From Gonatopus flavifemur (taxonomy: Eukaryota; Arthropoda; Insecta; Hymenoptera; Dryinidae): a stretch of 64,000 bases of DNA. The stretch covers positions 3,472,001-3,536,000 of the forward strand of contig JAFFJZ010000007.1 of the NCBI GenBank assembly GCA_018340375.1, written 5' to 3'. A program made the translations under genes and the position numbers. Positions 36,199 to 47,732 of this stretch are shown here, piece after piece. The notes under the pieces were generated by a model, which saw nothing but the letters and a program-made list of their open reading frames with translations, ran no database searches and had not been told where the DNA came from. Position 1 is the first letter of the stretch; every line of letters starts with the position of its first letter.

Positions 36199-36491
36199 TA
36201 ACCCTCAAACTGCAACTTTCCTCAAAATCACATCAATCGTGACCCGCGGTCTGACAAACCGCTATTACCTTCTTTTAGATGTTCAAAGTTGCTAGAAGTG
36301 GAGAGAACATTGTTTCGATTATTATGAATGTCTAAGGGATAGGATAGTGGGTTTATGTATCGAAGTTAGTGAACAATACTGTGCAGAATAGGAATCAAAT
36401 GTCGAACAGATTAACAGAAAAAGTGTGAATTATGAGCCAATGAAGGTTTAATAACGGTCTGTGTGCCCGAGGTTACCGTTGGAGGGTTGAT
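36199..36491. mobile_element. possible MITE with TTAACCCTC ends
   Basis: TTAACCCTCAAACTGCAAC at the left and GTTACCGTTGGAGGGTTGA at the right are inverted for about 12 bp. A TTAACCCTCAAAGTCGCAA word recurs at about 38025. No target duplication was clear. Confidence 0.35.
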
Positions 36492-36902
36492 AAAAGTTGA
36501 TGTGCGATGACCTCATGGAAGTTATTTTCATCGCTTTTTAGTGCATTCTTTCGATACATCGAATTTCTCAGGAATTTTACGCGTTGCGGTTTAACTATAC
36601 TGAAGTAGGGTTAATTATTGATCTTTTCCACATTGGTTTGTTGTCCACATTTAGAATGATTGTTATCATGAGTTCTCATGTGTTTCATAAACTAACCAGA
36701 AATTTATCCCCTAGACTTGCTTAGATTGCCCTCGATCCTGCTGGGATTCTGACAAAGAGTGTTACAATTGAATGCCATACAAATCTTTCCAAACATACCT
36801 TGCATAGATCAGAAGTCAACGAAAGATGTCGAATGAGAATCTTGCAGAAGAAAATAAGGTTCATGCACTCAGAAAAATTTTCAGTCATGCCAATTTATCA
36901 GC

Positions 36903-37135
36903 CCGGTCAAAGAAATCGTCAAAAGATCCTTTATAGGAACTCATAGGAATCGTTGTAGGGTTCCATATGGGTTCCTATGAAGAGATCCATATCAGTTCTC
37001 ATATTGATTTGGCATAGGAACCTATGAAGGATCTTATGAGGGTTCTTCCAAGCGATCCTATGAGGGATCATGTAAGATATCGCATAAAAAAAGTTCTGTT
37101 TGAATCTCGATAATATATCTATGGGTCATTCCGTG
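36903..37135 (-). mobile_element. GGATCCTATGAGG-module repeat, copy 1
   Basis: Inverse orientation relative to 39297-39505. Shared blocks run from AATGACCCATRGATATATT through TTACATGATCCCTCATARGA to the GACYGGGC end. The interior is a chain of related 12-15 bp words (CCTATGAAGGATC, CCTATGAGGGATC, CATAGGAACC). Confidence 0.65.
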
Positions 37136-37197
37136 TCAGATTTACGATGAGTTCCAGAATACTTTCAGATCCTTTGTTGGAAAATAAGAAACACTTA

Positions 37198-37480
37198 CAC
37201 GGAGAGAAAAAATTTGCTGACGCAGCAAATCGAGGTATTATATATAGAATAGCAAAATTTTTTGCTGACCTAATTTTCAGTATTATATACAGAATAGCAA
37301 ACAAATTTTGCTGGGATAGCAAACATTTTTTGCTGTCACAGCTAAAAATTCGCTGTCGCAGCTAACAAGATTGCTGGAACAGCAAATAGTTTGCTGTCAC
37401 AGCAAAAAATTTGCTGCTCTGGCAAAAGGAACCCAGCAAAAGTAGATTTCGCTGCCACAGCGAATTCCTTTTTCTCCGTG
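37198..37480 (+). mobile_element. TTTGCTG/CAGCAAA-module MITE, copy 2 (internal deletion)
   Basis: Same ends as copy 1 (CACGGAGAGAAAAAATTTG ... TTCCTTTTTCTCCGTG), flanked by TA. About 90 bp is missing: the text jumps from TTTTTTGCTGACCT to AATTTTCAG at about 37268-37278, removing several modules. The 3' modules lost in copies 1 and 3 are present here. Length 283 bp. Confidence 0.88.
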
Positions 37481-37482
37481 TA

Positions 37483-38080
37483 TAATTTGTGATTTTCCAA
37501 TTGATCTATTAGTGTCAAATTTGTCGGTTTTGACAAATCTAGTTCCTTTGAATGCCTGTATCTGGAAAAGCTTTCGACCTGCAAAATTATTTCCAAGACA
37601 TAGAAGCCAGGATTTTTTCTGAACTTTTCAGAAGTTTGGATGGGAATTATTCTCTCATTCGTGTTTGGTTATAATTCGAGGTTGAATGTAAGGGAGGCAT
37701 TGTATTCGAATTTGAAGATTGTTAATTTTCCAATTTTACATACTCGATTAATCTGTAGAGCATAACGATATTTTCGATCCGTTTCCGAAGATGGTACCCT
37801 ATGGCATTCGGGAAATGAGCAAAACAAGATTGAAATGTAACCCAATGACTCAAAATCACCCATTAATTCGTCCATGAAAAGTCAGGTATCTAGCCTCTAT
37901 TCCAAGTCATGAATGATCGAACACGAAAAGTTCTCAGGACGCTGTTATTTTGTCTATTTCTCATGAATGATGTGAAGTATCATTTTCGGAAATAAACAAT
38001 AATTATCGTCATGCTCCACAAATTAACCCTCAAAGTCGCAAGCCAAACCTCAGAGGCCCGGCGTGTCACGATTTCTGAAA
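37483..38080. other. no supported feature
   Basis: Unique-looking AT-rich sequence; short frames only. A TTAACCCTCAAAG word at about 38025 recalls the end of 36199-36491. Confidence 0.35.
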
Positions 38081-38089
38081 TATACAGAG

Positions 38090-38230
38090 TAGTGATCGGC
38101 GATATTTCACGATATCGATATTTTATATGAAATTTGTATAAAGTTTTTATCGATATTTGATCAAATTCAATATAAACTCGACAAAAAATCTATAAAAAAT
38201 ATCGATATTTCCAAATATCGCCGATCACTA
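38090..38230. mobile_element. 141-bp hairpin hAT MITE
   Basis: TAGTGATCGGCGATATTT at the left and AAATATCGCCGATCACTA at the right are perfect inverses, flanked by perfect 8-bp duplications ATACAGAG (38082-38089, 38231-38238). The interior continues the inverted symmetry with ATCGATATTT words. The 8-bp TSD and end sequence fit hAT. Confidence 0.9.
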
Positions 38231-38239
38231 ATACAGAGT

Positions 38240-39290
38240 TGCATGTGAAATAAGGGGCTGTGCATGGAAATTCATTCAAATCGAGTCTAAGTACATTCAG
38301 AAGTTAGAGTATTGTGGAAATTCCATCAGTGGAGTGCTCTATGGAAACTTATATATTCATTGCAAACACACAGTCGCAAGCTGGGCCTCGGAGGCTCACC
38401 GTTTCTCACGTCAACTATGGATACCGTAATGAAAAAAATACTCATATCACTCACGTTTGCAATGAGAAAACAGTTTTGAAGAAAGAATTCCCTCTCTTAT
38501 GGGTATTTTCTCAATGTTTTGGAAGATTTTTTCCTGAAAGTAATTATTTGATTTTCTGTTCACAAACGCTTCTTGATAAACTTAGCCGATCAACTATGAA
38601 TTGATAATGTATATGAAAAAATCAAGACGAGAAGCCTGATTCGATTGAGTACTCTCCATCAACAGAATATCACTATGATTCTCAATGAAAACATACCATA
38701 ATCATCGCACAGCTCAAGAATGGAAACTGGTGCTTCACCAGCGAAAACCAGGGGGCTGCGCCTCCTCTCAACATTCGTTTCGCTCATTTTGCACGATTAT
38801 TATACAAGATCTTATTTATTTATTATACTCGCTTTGCTCGCTCTTCAGAAGTAGAATGTCAATTATTTTTTGGAAATCTTATATTATTTATGTATCCGAG
38901 GATATATAAAGAGGCACTCGTCGTCTTTTCGCATGTTCACGAAAGTGCTGAGACAGTATTTTAACTGTCTGAAAGGGAATCGATTATTACTTTTGAGGAG
39001 AGCCTTGAATGCTTGAAACTTTCAAGCACTTGTCATGTTATCGAATAGTCGTCAAACAGTGTTCATACAGTACCGAAATGATGCAGTGATGAAAATCCGA
39101 AATGATGCAGTAATAAAAATCCAAAATATTCAAGGAATTTCCGGAAAGATTTGAAATCACCTCCAGGATTTGAAAAATCGAAAACTTCGACACTAATGTA
39201 TGAATCGGAAAACAAATTATGCGAGTCTCTCATTTATTAACGAAGAATGTGAAAATATTCATCCTAAGGATATTCAGGAAGTCATTGAAA
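38240..39290. other. no supported feature apart from a CGCTTTGCTCGC motif patch
   Basis: No exon or repeat ends recognised. Around 38755-38860 there are inverse forms of the GAGCGAAGCGA word (GTTTCGCTC, TCGCTTTGCTCGC) like those next to the SAM exon and in the SINE. Confidence 0.35.
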
Positions 39291-39296
39291 ATCTGA

Positions 39297-39505
39297 TTTG
39301 GAATGACCCATGGATATATTGCCAAGATTGAAATATAACTTTTTATGCAATAACTTACATGATCCCTCATAAGATCCTCCATAGGTTTTTATGCCAAATT
39401 ATTATGAGAACCTCAATAAGAACTCATATGGAACCCTATGAAGATTCCTGTAATCCATAAAGAGTTTCCATAAAGAATCTTTTGAGGATTTTTTTGACTG
39501 GGGCT
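39297..39505 (+). mobile_element. GGATCCTATGAGG-module repeat, copy 2
   Basis: Begins GGAATGACCCATGGATATAT and ends GGATTTTTTTGACTGGGGCT. Aligns over its whole length with 36903-37135 in inverse orientation. Confidence 0.65.
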
Positions 39506-39744
39506 CAGAATGATTATTTTTATTGTTCCAAAAAAGTGGTGATGAATTAATAATATTTTGAAGTTTTTTGCGAAGTTGATTTGTCTCAAATTTGCTACTT
39601 TATTGTTAATATTGGAATACTAGTCGCCACTACAGAGTATCTAAGTACAGGGACAAATTGATTTGCACTAAATTTGAAAATGACTTACTCCGTTGGTGAA
39701 AAATTCATTGTTTCACTAGGAGAGTCAAGTCGTTTGGTATATTT

Positions 39745-39997
39745 CAGCGTTCTCGGAAACCGCTAGAATCCATGTTTTATGGAAATCTCTCCATAAAGGC
39801 CCACACGACTGAGTTTACGTCCGCCATATCGGATCTGCCATCTTGAATTCATTTTTGACTTCAGATTCAGATTTAGCGCACTTGAAAACTCCTGGAACTC
39901 ATATTTCATGATAATCCGTCCATGAATTCCAAAATGACTGAATTCACGTCTGCCATCTTTGATTCGTGTTTTAACGTTAGATTTAGATTCCTCACCC
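39745..39997 (+). repeat. minisatellite, 120-130 bp units 1 and 2
   Basis: Two tandem diverged units. Each contains an AAACYCCTGGAAC-like block, CCATGAAT..., CACGTCYGCCAT and CAGATTTAG. The array continues at 41446 after the hAT element, which sits exactly at the boundary after CCTCACCC. Inverse units occur at 45170-45400. Confidence 0.65.
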
Positions 39998-41445
39998 CAG
40001 GGGCGTCTTTACGTTTTCCCCGCCCAGGGGCTGATAATATTTCGCCGCCCCCGACCTGAGCTGAATTAATATTTTCAATCATTCTCTCAGGTGTATTCAT
40101 GTTATTTGGAAACTATGATACTAATAAAACTTTGACACACTCAACAGGATTAAACATTTAGCATCATAAACTATTGGTAACCTACATTTCCTTAATCGAA
40201 AAAAATATCGGAATTATTGAATAAACTTATCCATCTGATCAGAAACTTTTATATAAGTGTATAGGACCAACGAGGTACCGGAATTAAAGCTCTAGAGGTG
40301 CCAAGATCGAATGGTGATTTTGAATAAAAATTTCAGAATTTTTCCTCAAATCTGAGAGTATTTCTTAAAATTTGAGAATATTTCTGAAGTTTGTAATAAA
40401 GATAAAACGGTCCATATTTCTGTTGAATTTCACTTGAAAATTGATGACAGATTCTGAATACCTAACAAAGAATAGAAAGAAAATATGAACTTTCCAAAAG
40501 TCGCACATTAAATTTCACAAATTGTATTTCAGGGGAATTCTAGGAAAATCTTCCCGTTGGAAAGATTATAACGATATGCTTGCCGATGAAAAGGGAAATG
40601 CGAACTTGTGAAAAAGGTTAAATTGCTACCTGGAGAAATTTGTTTGAATCAAATAAAAAATACATAATGAAAATTCATTCATTGAAAAAAAATTTCATTA
40701 ATTCAAAAAACTTTGACAGCAGATTGATACGTAAATTATTTCCGTGAATTTCCGTCGCATAGCAATTCATAAGAAAATGTTCTTATTATGAAACACTATG
40801 GATTTTGCAACAGGATATTCATAAGTAAACCATGAAGTCCTATGAATTTCTGTTTATGATTCATCATGTATCCCCATGAACATACATTCATGAGCAGGAA
40901 TTCATAGGACTCCGTGGTTGACTTATGAATATCGTGTTGCAAAATCCATAGTGTTTCATAATAAGAACATTTTCTTATGAATTGCTATGACACTTGAACC
41001 AGGGTAAGGAATAGAACAGTTCAAACAACCATACACGGCGGTTTGATGAGTTCATGCACAAATCGTGTTCGAATGTATCCAACTTCCGTACATACACTTT
41101 AAATTCCAATGTTTTATTTTGATACACTCAGAGTTTGAAGCCTGTAGCCGCTTTTAAAACGCTTCAGAGCATGTAAATATATCCATAAAATGGATTACAT
41201 GTTCAATTATCAAATACTTAATCTGAGTTATCAACACATTTGTATATTTTTAAGTGTTTAACAAGTGAGTAAATGATTTAAATACTGTGAATATATTAAC
41301 ATAAAATATTTGAATTCACATTCTCCGCTCCCTTTGTGCTCGAACGCATTTGATAACTGGAAAAAAACTTCTATAATTCTGCCGCCCCCTGAAATTTGCC
41401 GCCCTGGGCTATAGACCCTTGAGCCACCCCCCAAAGACGTTCCTG
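39998..41445 (+). mobile_element. hAT-type element, copy B, complete ends with 8-bp TSD
   Basis: Starts CAGGGGCGTCTTTACG and ends CCAAAGACGTTCCTG. Perfect 8-bp duplications CCTCACCC lie at 39990-39997 and 41446-41453. The CAGGGGCGTC terminus and 8-bp TSD are typical of hAT. Subterminal sequence is rich in GCCGCCCCC on both sides. No transposase remains in 1448 bp. Shares most of its body with copy A, but lacks that copy's 1.84 kb insertion and so supplies its empty site. Confidence 0.9.
40753..41004. mobile_element. hairpin MITE (CCCTGGTT family), copy inside hAT copy B
   Basis: Matches 3948-4225. The first roughly 20 bp of the left arm, and the adjoining host sequence, are deleted at the junction near 40751; the right end CTTGAACCAGGG is intact. 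Confidence 0.7.
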
Positions 41446-41610
41446 CCTCACCCTCGAAAACCCCTGGAACCAGTGTTTCATAAAAATCCGGCCATGAATG
41501 GCAAGATAACTAACTCCACGTCCACCATATTGGATCCGCTATGTCGAATTCCTTTTCAACTCCAGATTTGGAACCCCCTCCCTTGTTGTAGAGAAGCATC
41601 GAGATATGCT
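41446..41610 (+). repeat. minisatellite, unit 3
   Basis: TCGAAAACCCCTGGAACCAG to TCCAGATTTGGAACC, in register with the units at 39745-39997. The first eight bases are the hAT target duplication. Confidence 0.6.
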
Positions 41611-41619
41611 TAATGAATA

Positions 41620-41969
41620 CACGGAGAGAAAAAATTTGCTGACGCAGCAAATCGAGGTATTATATATAGAATAGCAAAATTTTTTGCTGACCTAGCTAAA
41701 AATTTGCTATAACAGCAATCGTGTTAGCTACGACAGCAATTTTTTAGCTGTGGCAGCAAAACATGTTTGCTCCGCCAGCAAATTTTCAGTATTATATATA
41801 GAATAGCAAACAAATTTTGCTGGAATAGCAAACATTTTTTGCTGCCACAGCTAAAAATTCGCTGTCGTAGCTAACAAGATTGCTGTCACAGCAAAAAATT
41901 TGCTGCTCTGGCAAAAGGAACCCAGCAAAAGTAGATTTCGCTGCCACAGCGAATTCCTTTTCCTCCGTG
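41620..41969 (+). mobile_element. TTTGCTG/CAGCAAA-module MITE, copy 3
   Basis: CACGGAGAGAAAAAATTTG to TTCCTTTTCCTCCGTG, flanked by TA. It keeps the central modules lost in copy 2 but lacks one module pair near the 3' end, where GATTGCTG joins TCACAGCAAAAAATTTG. Length 350 bp. Confidence 0.9.
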
Positions 41970-42205
41970 TATGTACTTCAGTACTTACGTCAAATCCATT
42001 CTACTTGTGTGCTGGGTGTAAATCCTACAAAGATGGGTAACTAGTAGTAAAAATGGTGTTTTTCGACTTCAATCACTATTCGGCAGGGTCAAATATTATC
42101 AGATTCAGCTGAAATTTGATGTGGGATGTTTTTTCATCAATTTGCACCAGGGAACGGTGGAGCTCCCCAACTTTCCAAACTTTCATTTATTTTGGACCAC
42201 CCTAA

Positions 42206-42370
42206 CCTTACATAATTTTTCAAAGGCTTCCTTATAGGATCCCCCATAAGTTTCTATGCCTGATTAATACGAGAACGAATATGGATCCCTTTATAGGACC
42301 CATATGTAATCCTACAAAGATTCCTATGACTCCTCACAAAGGATCCTTTGAGGATTTTTTTGATCGGGAG
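42206..42370 (+). mobile_element. GGATCCTATGAGG-module repeat, copy 3
   Basis: Aligns with the right two-thirds of 39297-39505: CCTTATAGGATCCCCCATAA, CCTATGACTCCTC and the end GAGGATTTTTTTGATCGGGA. More diverged than the other two copies. Confidence 0.55.
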
Positions 42371-44216
42371 GTTGATTAAAAAACACAACAACTTGTTTGT
42401 AGTCGATTCAATCCCCCTTTTCCAGTTGCAATAACTAATTCTTCGGCTATGCCAATTGAAATGATATAGTTGTTTCGATTTTGTTGATTCAAGAGGATAG
42501 CTGCATGGCAGCAGCTGAATTGTTTATGAGAAACTACGGACGACCGCATCAATCAAATCAAAATATCGCTGTACACGACACTTCTTTGATTCAAGTAGAA
42601 GCAGTATCACCTCAACTGATGCGAATTTTTCATTTGCACGTAACTGAATTGGATGTTTCTTATATTATGTCATACATGATTATATATTTTGGTAACTGAA
42701 ATTTCATTCAGTTGTAATTCGAATTTCAATGAATTTTCCAGTTAAGTGAATAACTTTTGTTTCCATAACATGTAATTGGGAGTTCAATGAAAACTGTCTG
42801 TATAATAATTGTAGCTATATAATTAGTTGTTGAATGTAACGTAAAAATTCTATATTTTCGCTAGAAGAAATTATGATTGGGCCCCAGCTAGTTTCCCACT
42901 GCATTGTCGTCAATGGACTACAGGATAGAGTATTCCTAAATCCGTCACTGACAAAGCTTCAAACTTCAAATAATCATTGTTCCTATCAAACCCTCAATCC
43001 CAATGAAATCGTGCATCGCGAAAATTGGAAAGAATTCATGAAATCGAAGTGAAAAGCCTAGCACCTATTAATCAATTTAAATCAAACTTTGTTTTGTACA
43101 ATCACATATAACTAATTCTTTTTCGATCATCGTATTATTCGGATGATCCTTGAAAAAATTTTAACTGCGTTCGATAACTCATAAACAGAAAGGTCGTAAC
43201 CATAAGAAACCTATATTTATTGTCAGTAGTAAAAATTTCCCAAGCGCACTCGAGCATGGATTCATAATCAAGATATAACAATGAACCTCTAATCTCAGTA
43301 GAACATCATGCAATAAACGTCCTTGAGAAACGAGACAAAATGGAACATGATTGGAATTGACAGAAAATCACATTCATTTCGATCACTGGTGAATTAATCT
43401 ACATCCGTTTCAACGTGATTCATTTTTTCTTGAGTCGAAGTTACGTAATTGGGTAGTGAGTGAAGTAACCACGCGATCAGGAATCACAAAACACCTTTTA
43501 TACAATGATCATAACTACGCTCGAACCCGTTCACAATTGTTTCATAATTCTTGTGTAGTTATCGACAAGGTTTGAATAGGAATTTAACCTTCAATTTCCA
43601 ATTATGAATTATCTTTGAAGAATTTATCCTGTGGAATGGTTTTTCAATTCTATGAAAGACTGAAAATTCAAAAATCTCTGGGCATCGTTGAACAGTTCTC
43701 CTCATGATTAGAAGATAGTACAAACTTCCATTAACAAACGGGAACTTCAATAGGATTTAATGAGATGTCTACAACATACCTTCCATCCCTGAGACTCTTG
43801 AATACTACAAATCTATATATCTCAAATAGATTTCTCTGATATCTTCAGAGTATTCCAGAACAATTTTCCTATTCAGTGAATCTCGAGTAAACCTGAAAAA
43901 CATCTTCTGAGCATGAATCCGAAATCCGGAAAACACATCTTTGTTTGAACACTCTCATCACAATAATTCAACATGATTCATCTAGTAATAATTACAATAC
44001 ATCTCTATTATTCAACCAAAATTTGATGGCTGCTCAGTAAAAAGTAAATCTTAATTCCATGATCAACTGAATTCCAAATGAGGCTTATAATGATCAATGT
44101 TACGATTCCAGCCCTGATAAAAATTCTGTTAAAAGCAGATAGAGATCAGTCTATCCGTTCAGTATGTGTTTCTTTCACGGGTTTTGCAGATAAATGCAGA
44201 CAGATATAATTCTTTT
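42371..44216. other. no supported feature
   Basis: Nearly 1.85 kb of AT-rich sequence without recognisable exon or repeat ends. Confidence 0.4.
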
Positions 44217-44586
44217 CACGGAGAGAAAAAATTTGCTGACGCAGCAAATCGAGGTATTATATATAGAACAGCAAAATTTTTTGCTGACCTAGCTAAAAAT
44301 TTGCTATAACAGCAATCGTGTTAGCTACGACAGCAATTTTTTAGCTGTGGCAGCAAAAAATGTTTGCTCCGCCAGCAAATTTTCAGTATTATATACAGAA
44401 TGGCAAACAAATTTTGCTGGGATAGCAAACATTTTTTGCTGTCACAGCTAAAAATTCGCTGTCGCAGCTAACAAGATTGCTGGAACAGCAAATAGTTTGC
44501 TGTCACAGCAAAAAATTTGCTGCTCTGGCAAAAGGAACCCAGCAAAAGTAGATTTCGCTGCCACAGCGAATTCCTTTTTCTCCGTG
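44217..44586 (+). mobile_element. TTTGCTG/CAGCAAA-module MITE, copy 4 (most complete)
   Basis: CACGGAGAGAAAAAATTTG to TTCCTTTTTCTCCGTG, flanked by TT rather than TA. At 370 bp it contains every module seen in the other three copies and serves as the reference. The TT/TT flank is direct evidence that the family does not require TA. Confidence 0.9.
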
Positions 44587-45165
44587 TTCGCATCATGATG
44601 TAATTACCGATACAAGTTCTGTATGGTTCTTGTGGTCTTGCGGATAAAATATCTCATCTGCCTCTACAAGCCAAAGCCAGTAGGAATTGTACCTGTTTCT
44701 GTACGGTTCCAATTTATCCAGCGGATCTGCTTAGGCCTGCAGAACCAAGTGTTGACTCTATTTGTTTCTATTCGCAGTTCATCTCTTACCTATGAGGAAA
44801 TCAAATCAATTCCTGATTAGTTTGACGCATACAATGAGGACCGTTTCTATCGACAAAAAAGTCCGCCAATGCCAGATGTTTTTGATTGTGAAAACAGATG
44901 GCTCTTGTACTTGCATCAGGCTGTACTGACGGGGTTAATTCCTATCCACTTTTGTCTCCATATGCATCACTGAAAACTGTTCGTTTGTGTCAGTGAAAAC
45001 GTATGATATACCTATCCGCATGCATACGCGGTATCATGAGTATTTCGTATCCGTCTCTGATTGCATATGGGTCATTCCTTGCAATTTTGCTTTATTTTTC
45101 CCTCGAAAAATAGGTGATCTCGGAGGAAATTTTCTTCGCAGTCTTTGAATATTCGTTATTTTGGC
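44587..45165. other. no supported feature
   Basis: Slightly GC-richer than average; a 65-codon frame at 44623 has no recognisable motif. Confidence 0.35.
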
Positions 45166-45169
45166 TTGA

Positions 45170-45400
45170 ATCGATGGATTTTTGTGAGACATGGGTTCTA
45201 GGGGATTTCGAGGGTGAGGAATCCAAATCTGACGTCAAGAAACGAATTCAAGATGACAAATCGTATATGACGGACGTGAACTTGGTCGTTTTGGCGTTCA
45301 TGGCCGCATTCTTATGAAACACGGGTTCTCGGGGTTTTGGAGGGTGAGGAATCCGAATCTGTCGTCAAAACACGAATTCAAGATGGCGAATTTATGTGAT
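45170..45400 (-). repeat. minisatellite, two inverse units
   Basis: AGGGTGAGGAATCCAAATCT at about 45212 and AGGGTGAGGAATCCGAATCT at about 45340 give a period of about 128 bp. Inverse of the units at 39745-41610. A 67-codon open frame here belongs to the repeat. Confidence 0.65.
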
Positions 45401-45486
45401 TTTATAGTTAGCTATGTGGAGTCTAGTGGATAATTCAGCCAAAAATATCTAAAAACAATTGTTATACGTACAAACATATATATATG

Positions 45487-45490
45487 TAAC

Positions 45491-45530
<40 letters not shown>
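45487..45530. repeat. (AT)n microsatellite
   Basis: More than 30 bp of uninterrupted AT dinucleotides. Confidence 0.9.
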
Positions 45531-45532
<2 letters not shown>

Positions 45533-46284
45533 GCATATAATTAATCACAGTCTCAATTCAGTGATTCATCTCAGGTTTTTTATTTATTGTCCAGGGTGCC
45601 CAACAAATTCGGTAACAGATTTTAATATCAACTCCGTGAAAGCTTGTGACTGAGTTTCCCGCATTGATAATGGATTCCACGTTTTCATTTAAACATGACA
45701 ACTTGAATCGAAATTCATTCAGACTGTCGGAAGTATTCACACTTGTATAAATTCTCAGCCCCCGTAAACTTTTTTCAAAGTTCATCTTCAACTTTACATT
45801 ACACATTCTATAAAATTATAATATCATGAAATGATTCATTACATCAGTTGTGTCACGTCCAGAGACATTCAAAGAATATTCCTCTCAATGACAGGGGCAA
45901 AGGAATTAATATAGAATATTAACATCTTAGAATATAAGTTCCCCTATTTTGTGTCATGGACAAGGATGGGGAGAAACAGAGCAATTGGAGAAGGAAAGTT
46001 GAATAAAAACATTGAATTTATAAAAATATAAGATTTATTACAATGAAGATTTGAATAATTCTACAGAAAACAATTCTTCTACAGCTAACTTCAATAACTT
46101 TGAATCAGAATCAGAGATTTTAGCATACTTTTTCAATATTCTACTCCTTGTTCTACATCAGTCATATTTCAATTGTATACGTATATTGACCTCATTTTAT
46201 GATATTGAATTTATTGGATCTCCAATTTAAACGCGCGAAGAAAATGATTTTATTACAAGTGTTAAATTTGGAAACTTATGATTA

Positions 46285-46513
46285 TTTATGGAATCTTCAA
46301 CCAATGATGTTTTCCATAAACAATCAACGTAAAAGATTTATTAATGCTTGTGGGATTCTCAACCAATGATGTTTTTCGCAAGCATCAATTGAATAGATTT
46401 GTTAACATTTGTGAAATCCTCAATCAATGATGTTTTTCACAAATGTTAATTCAATTGTCTCCAATTAATGTTTGTAAAATCCTCAACCAATGATGTTTTC
46501 TACAAATCATTAA
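46285..46513. repeat. array of four hairpins with conserved loop and varying stems
   Basis: Four units about 60 bp apart share the loop sequence TCNTCAAYCAATGATGTTTT (around 46294, 46355, 46417 and 46480). The flanking stems differ from unit to unit yet pair within each unit: TTTATGGAA with TTCCATAAA (46285-46320); TGCTTG with CAAGCA (46345-46384); TTAACATTTGTGAAA with its complement (46402-46449); TTAATGTTTGTA with TACAAATCATTAA (46465-46513). Stem differences with kept pairing suggest that structure has been maintained or newly generated. No CRISPR features and no coding frame. Confidence 0.75.
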
Positions 46514-46744
46514 TTTTTGACACTTTGGAGAAAATCAAAGGTCAGTATATGCATATATGTGTACAAATGTTCGTCTGGAATGATTTTGTGTAGTTATTTA
46601 CTAGTTTTAACAATTCACTTACGAAAGTAAAAATCCAAGAGGAAGGATTCGTTTCCTCGCACTCAGAACAGAAGTTCGAATGAGTTTTGGAACTTAGCAC
46701 AGTTTATAAACAAGTTCTGATAAATAATTATAATAGAAAATCAT

Positions 46745-46925
46745 TCAGAGAATTGAACACTTGTGAGATTGAACACTAGAAACATTTCAAATTGAAATAA
46801 ATTCGAACACTTTGAAATTAGAATTATTCCAAACACATTGAATATGGACACAAAAATATTTCAAACACCTTGAAAAGAATTATATTCAAACACTTGAACT
46901 TGAACTTCAACTCGAACACTTGAAG
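46745..46925. repeat. degenerate GAACACTTGAA repeat
   Basis: Eight or so loosely spaced copies of a word near RAACACNTTGAA, every 20-30 bp. It follows the hairpin array by about 230 bp. Confidence 0.5.
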
Positions 46926-47392
46926 AGAAGATCCCAAATTGTAACTGAAGAAACTGGAGCAAAGACAACTGATCTTTGGGCCCAATGCATGGGTTTCTAT
47001 ACGGTCGATTTCAACCATGGAGAGACTTGTTTTGGTCACTTAGGAAAATGCACTTTGCTCTATAGATGATAAGTTCATGCACTGCCCTTATGACGCATCA
47101 CAAGTACATGGTGTTCACGCGTCGATGTCTTATCCATCACGTGAAGTTTAGTTGAAAGTTAGAACTATGACTCAAAATTGTCAAAGGAAAGTATCTATAA
47201 GAAAGATATTGATTGAATGTTCTTCAAGTTTTCTTAATATTGAAAGATGCGAAAAGAGTTTTGAATTCAATTTACGAGAATGGTAATTGAATCATATTTA
47301 ATTATTAGAAGATTGTTCAATCAATAATTAAGTAATTAAAATTATACAATTTATAGATTAAAACACAAAAATACATGTATGGAAAAAGATGA

Positions 47393-47661
47393 TTGCGTCA
47401 CAGTTGATCACAACTGTACCATGGTGGAGTGCTTAAACGCAAAGGACTAGGACTGGTTATTCCAGCAATGACATAGGGTCGAGTCTCCCGATGAGGGAGA
47501 TTTTTAATCTTCAACGACTATGATCACGGTATAATTGAACAGTGAATGAGCGAAGCGAATGAATTCACGAATTAGGAAACTTTTTTTGTATCCTACAAAT
47601 AAACATAAACATATTTCACATCGTGATAGGTAACGCGATGTTGAACAGAATAAAACAAAAA
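47393..47661 (+). mobile_element. tRNA-derived SINE, copy 1
   Basis: The head carries an A box-like TGGTGGAGTGCTTAAACGC (47422-47440) and B box GGTCGAGTC (47477-47485). The spacing of about 37 nt and the GAGTGCTTAAACGC form suggest a Leu/Ser-type tRNA ancestor. A conserved unrelated body follows (CGACTATGATCACGGTATAA; GAGCGAAGCGAATGAATTC) and a short A-rich tail (AAAACAAAAA). A second full copy lies inverted at 55713-55989. Transcription by RNA polymerase III would be expected in an active copy. Confidence 0.8.
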
Positions 47662-47732
47662 CCTCTGTCAATTGGCATATGGCTTCCTTGTTTGTGTCAA
47701 ATGATGCAGGTCGCGAAACAATATTTCCTACA

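Noticed and set aside
46285..46513. CRISPR-like array
   Set aside because: Only four units, the 'spacers' are stem arms complementary within each unit, there are no cas genes, and the DNA is eukaryotic.
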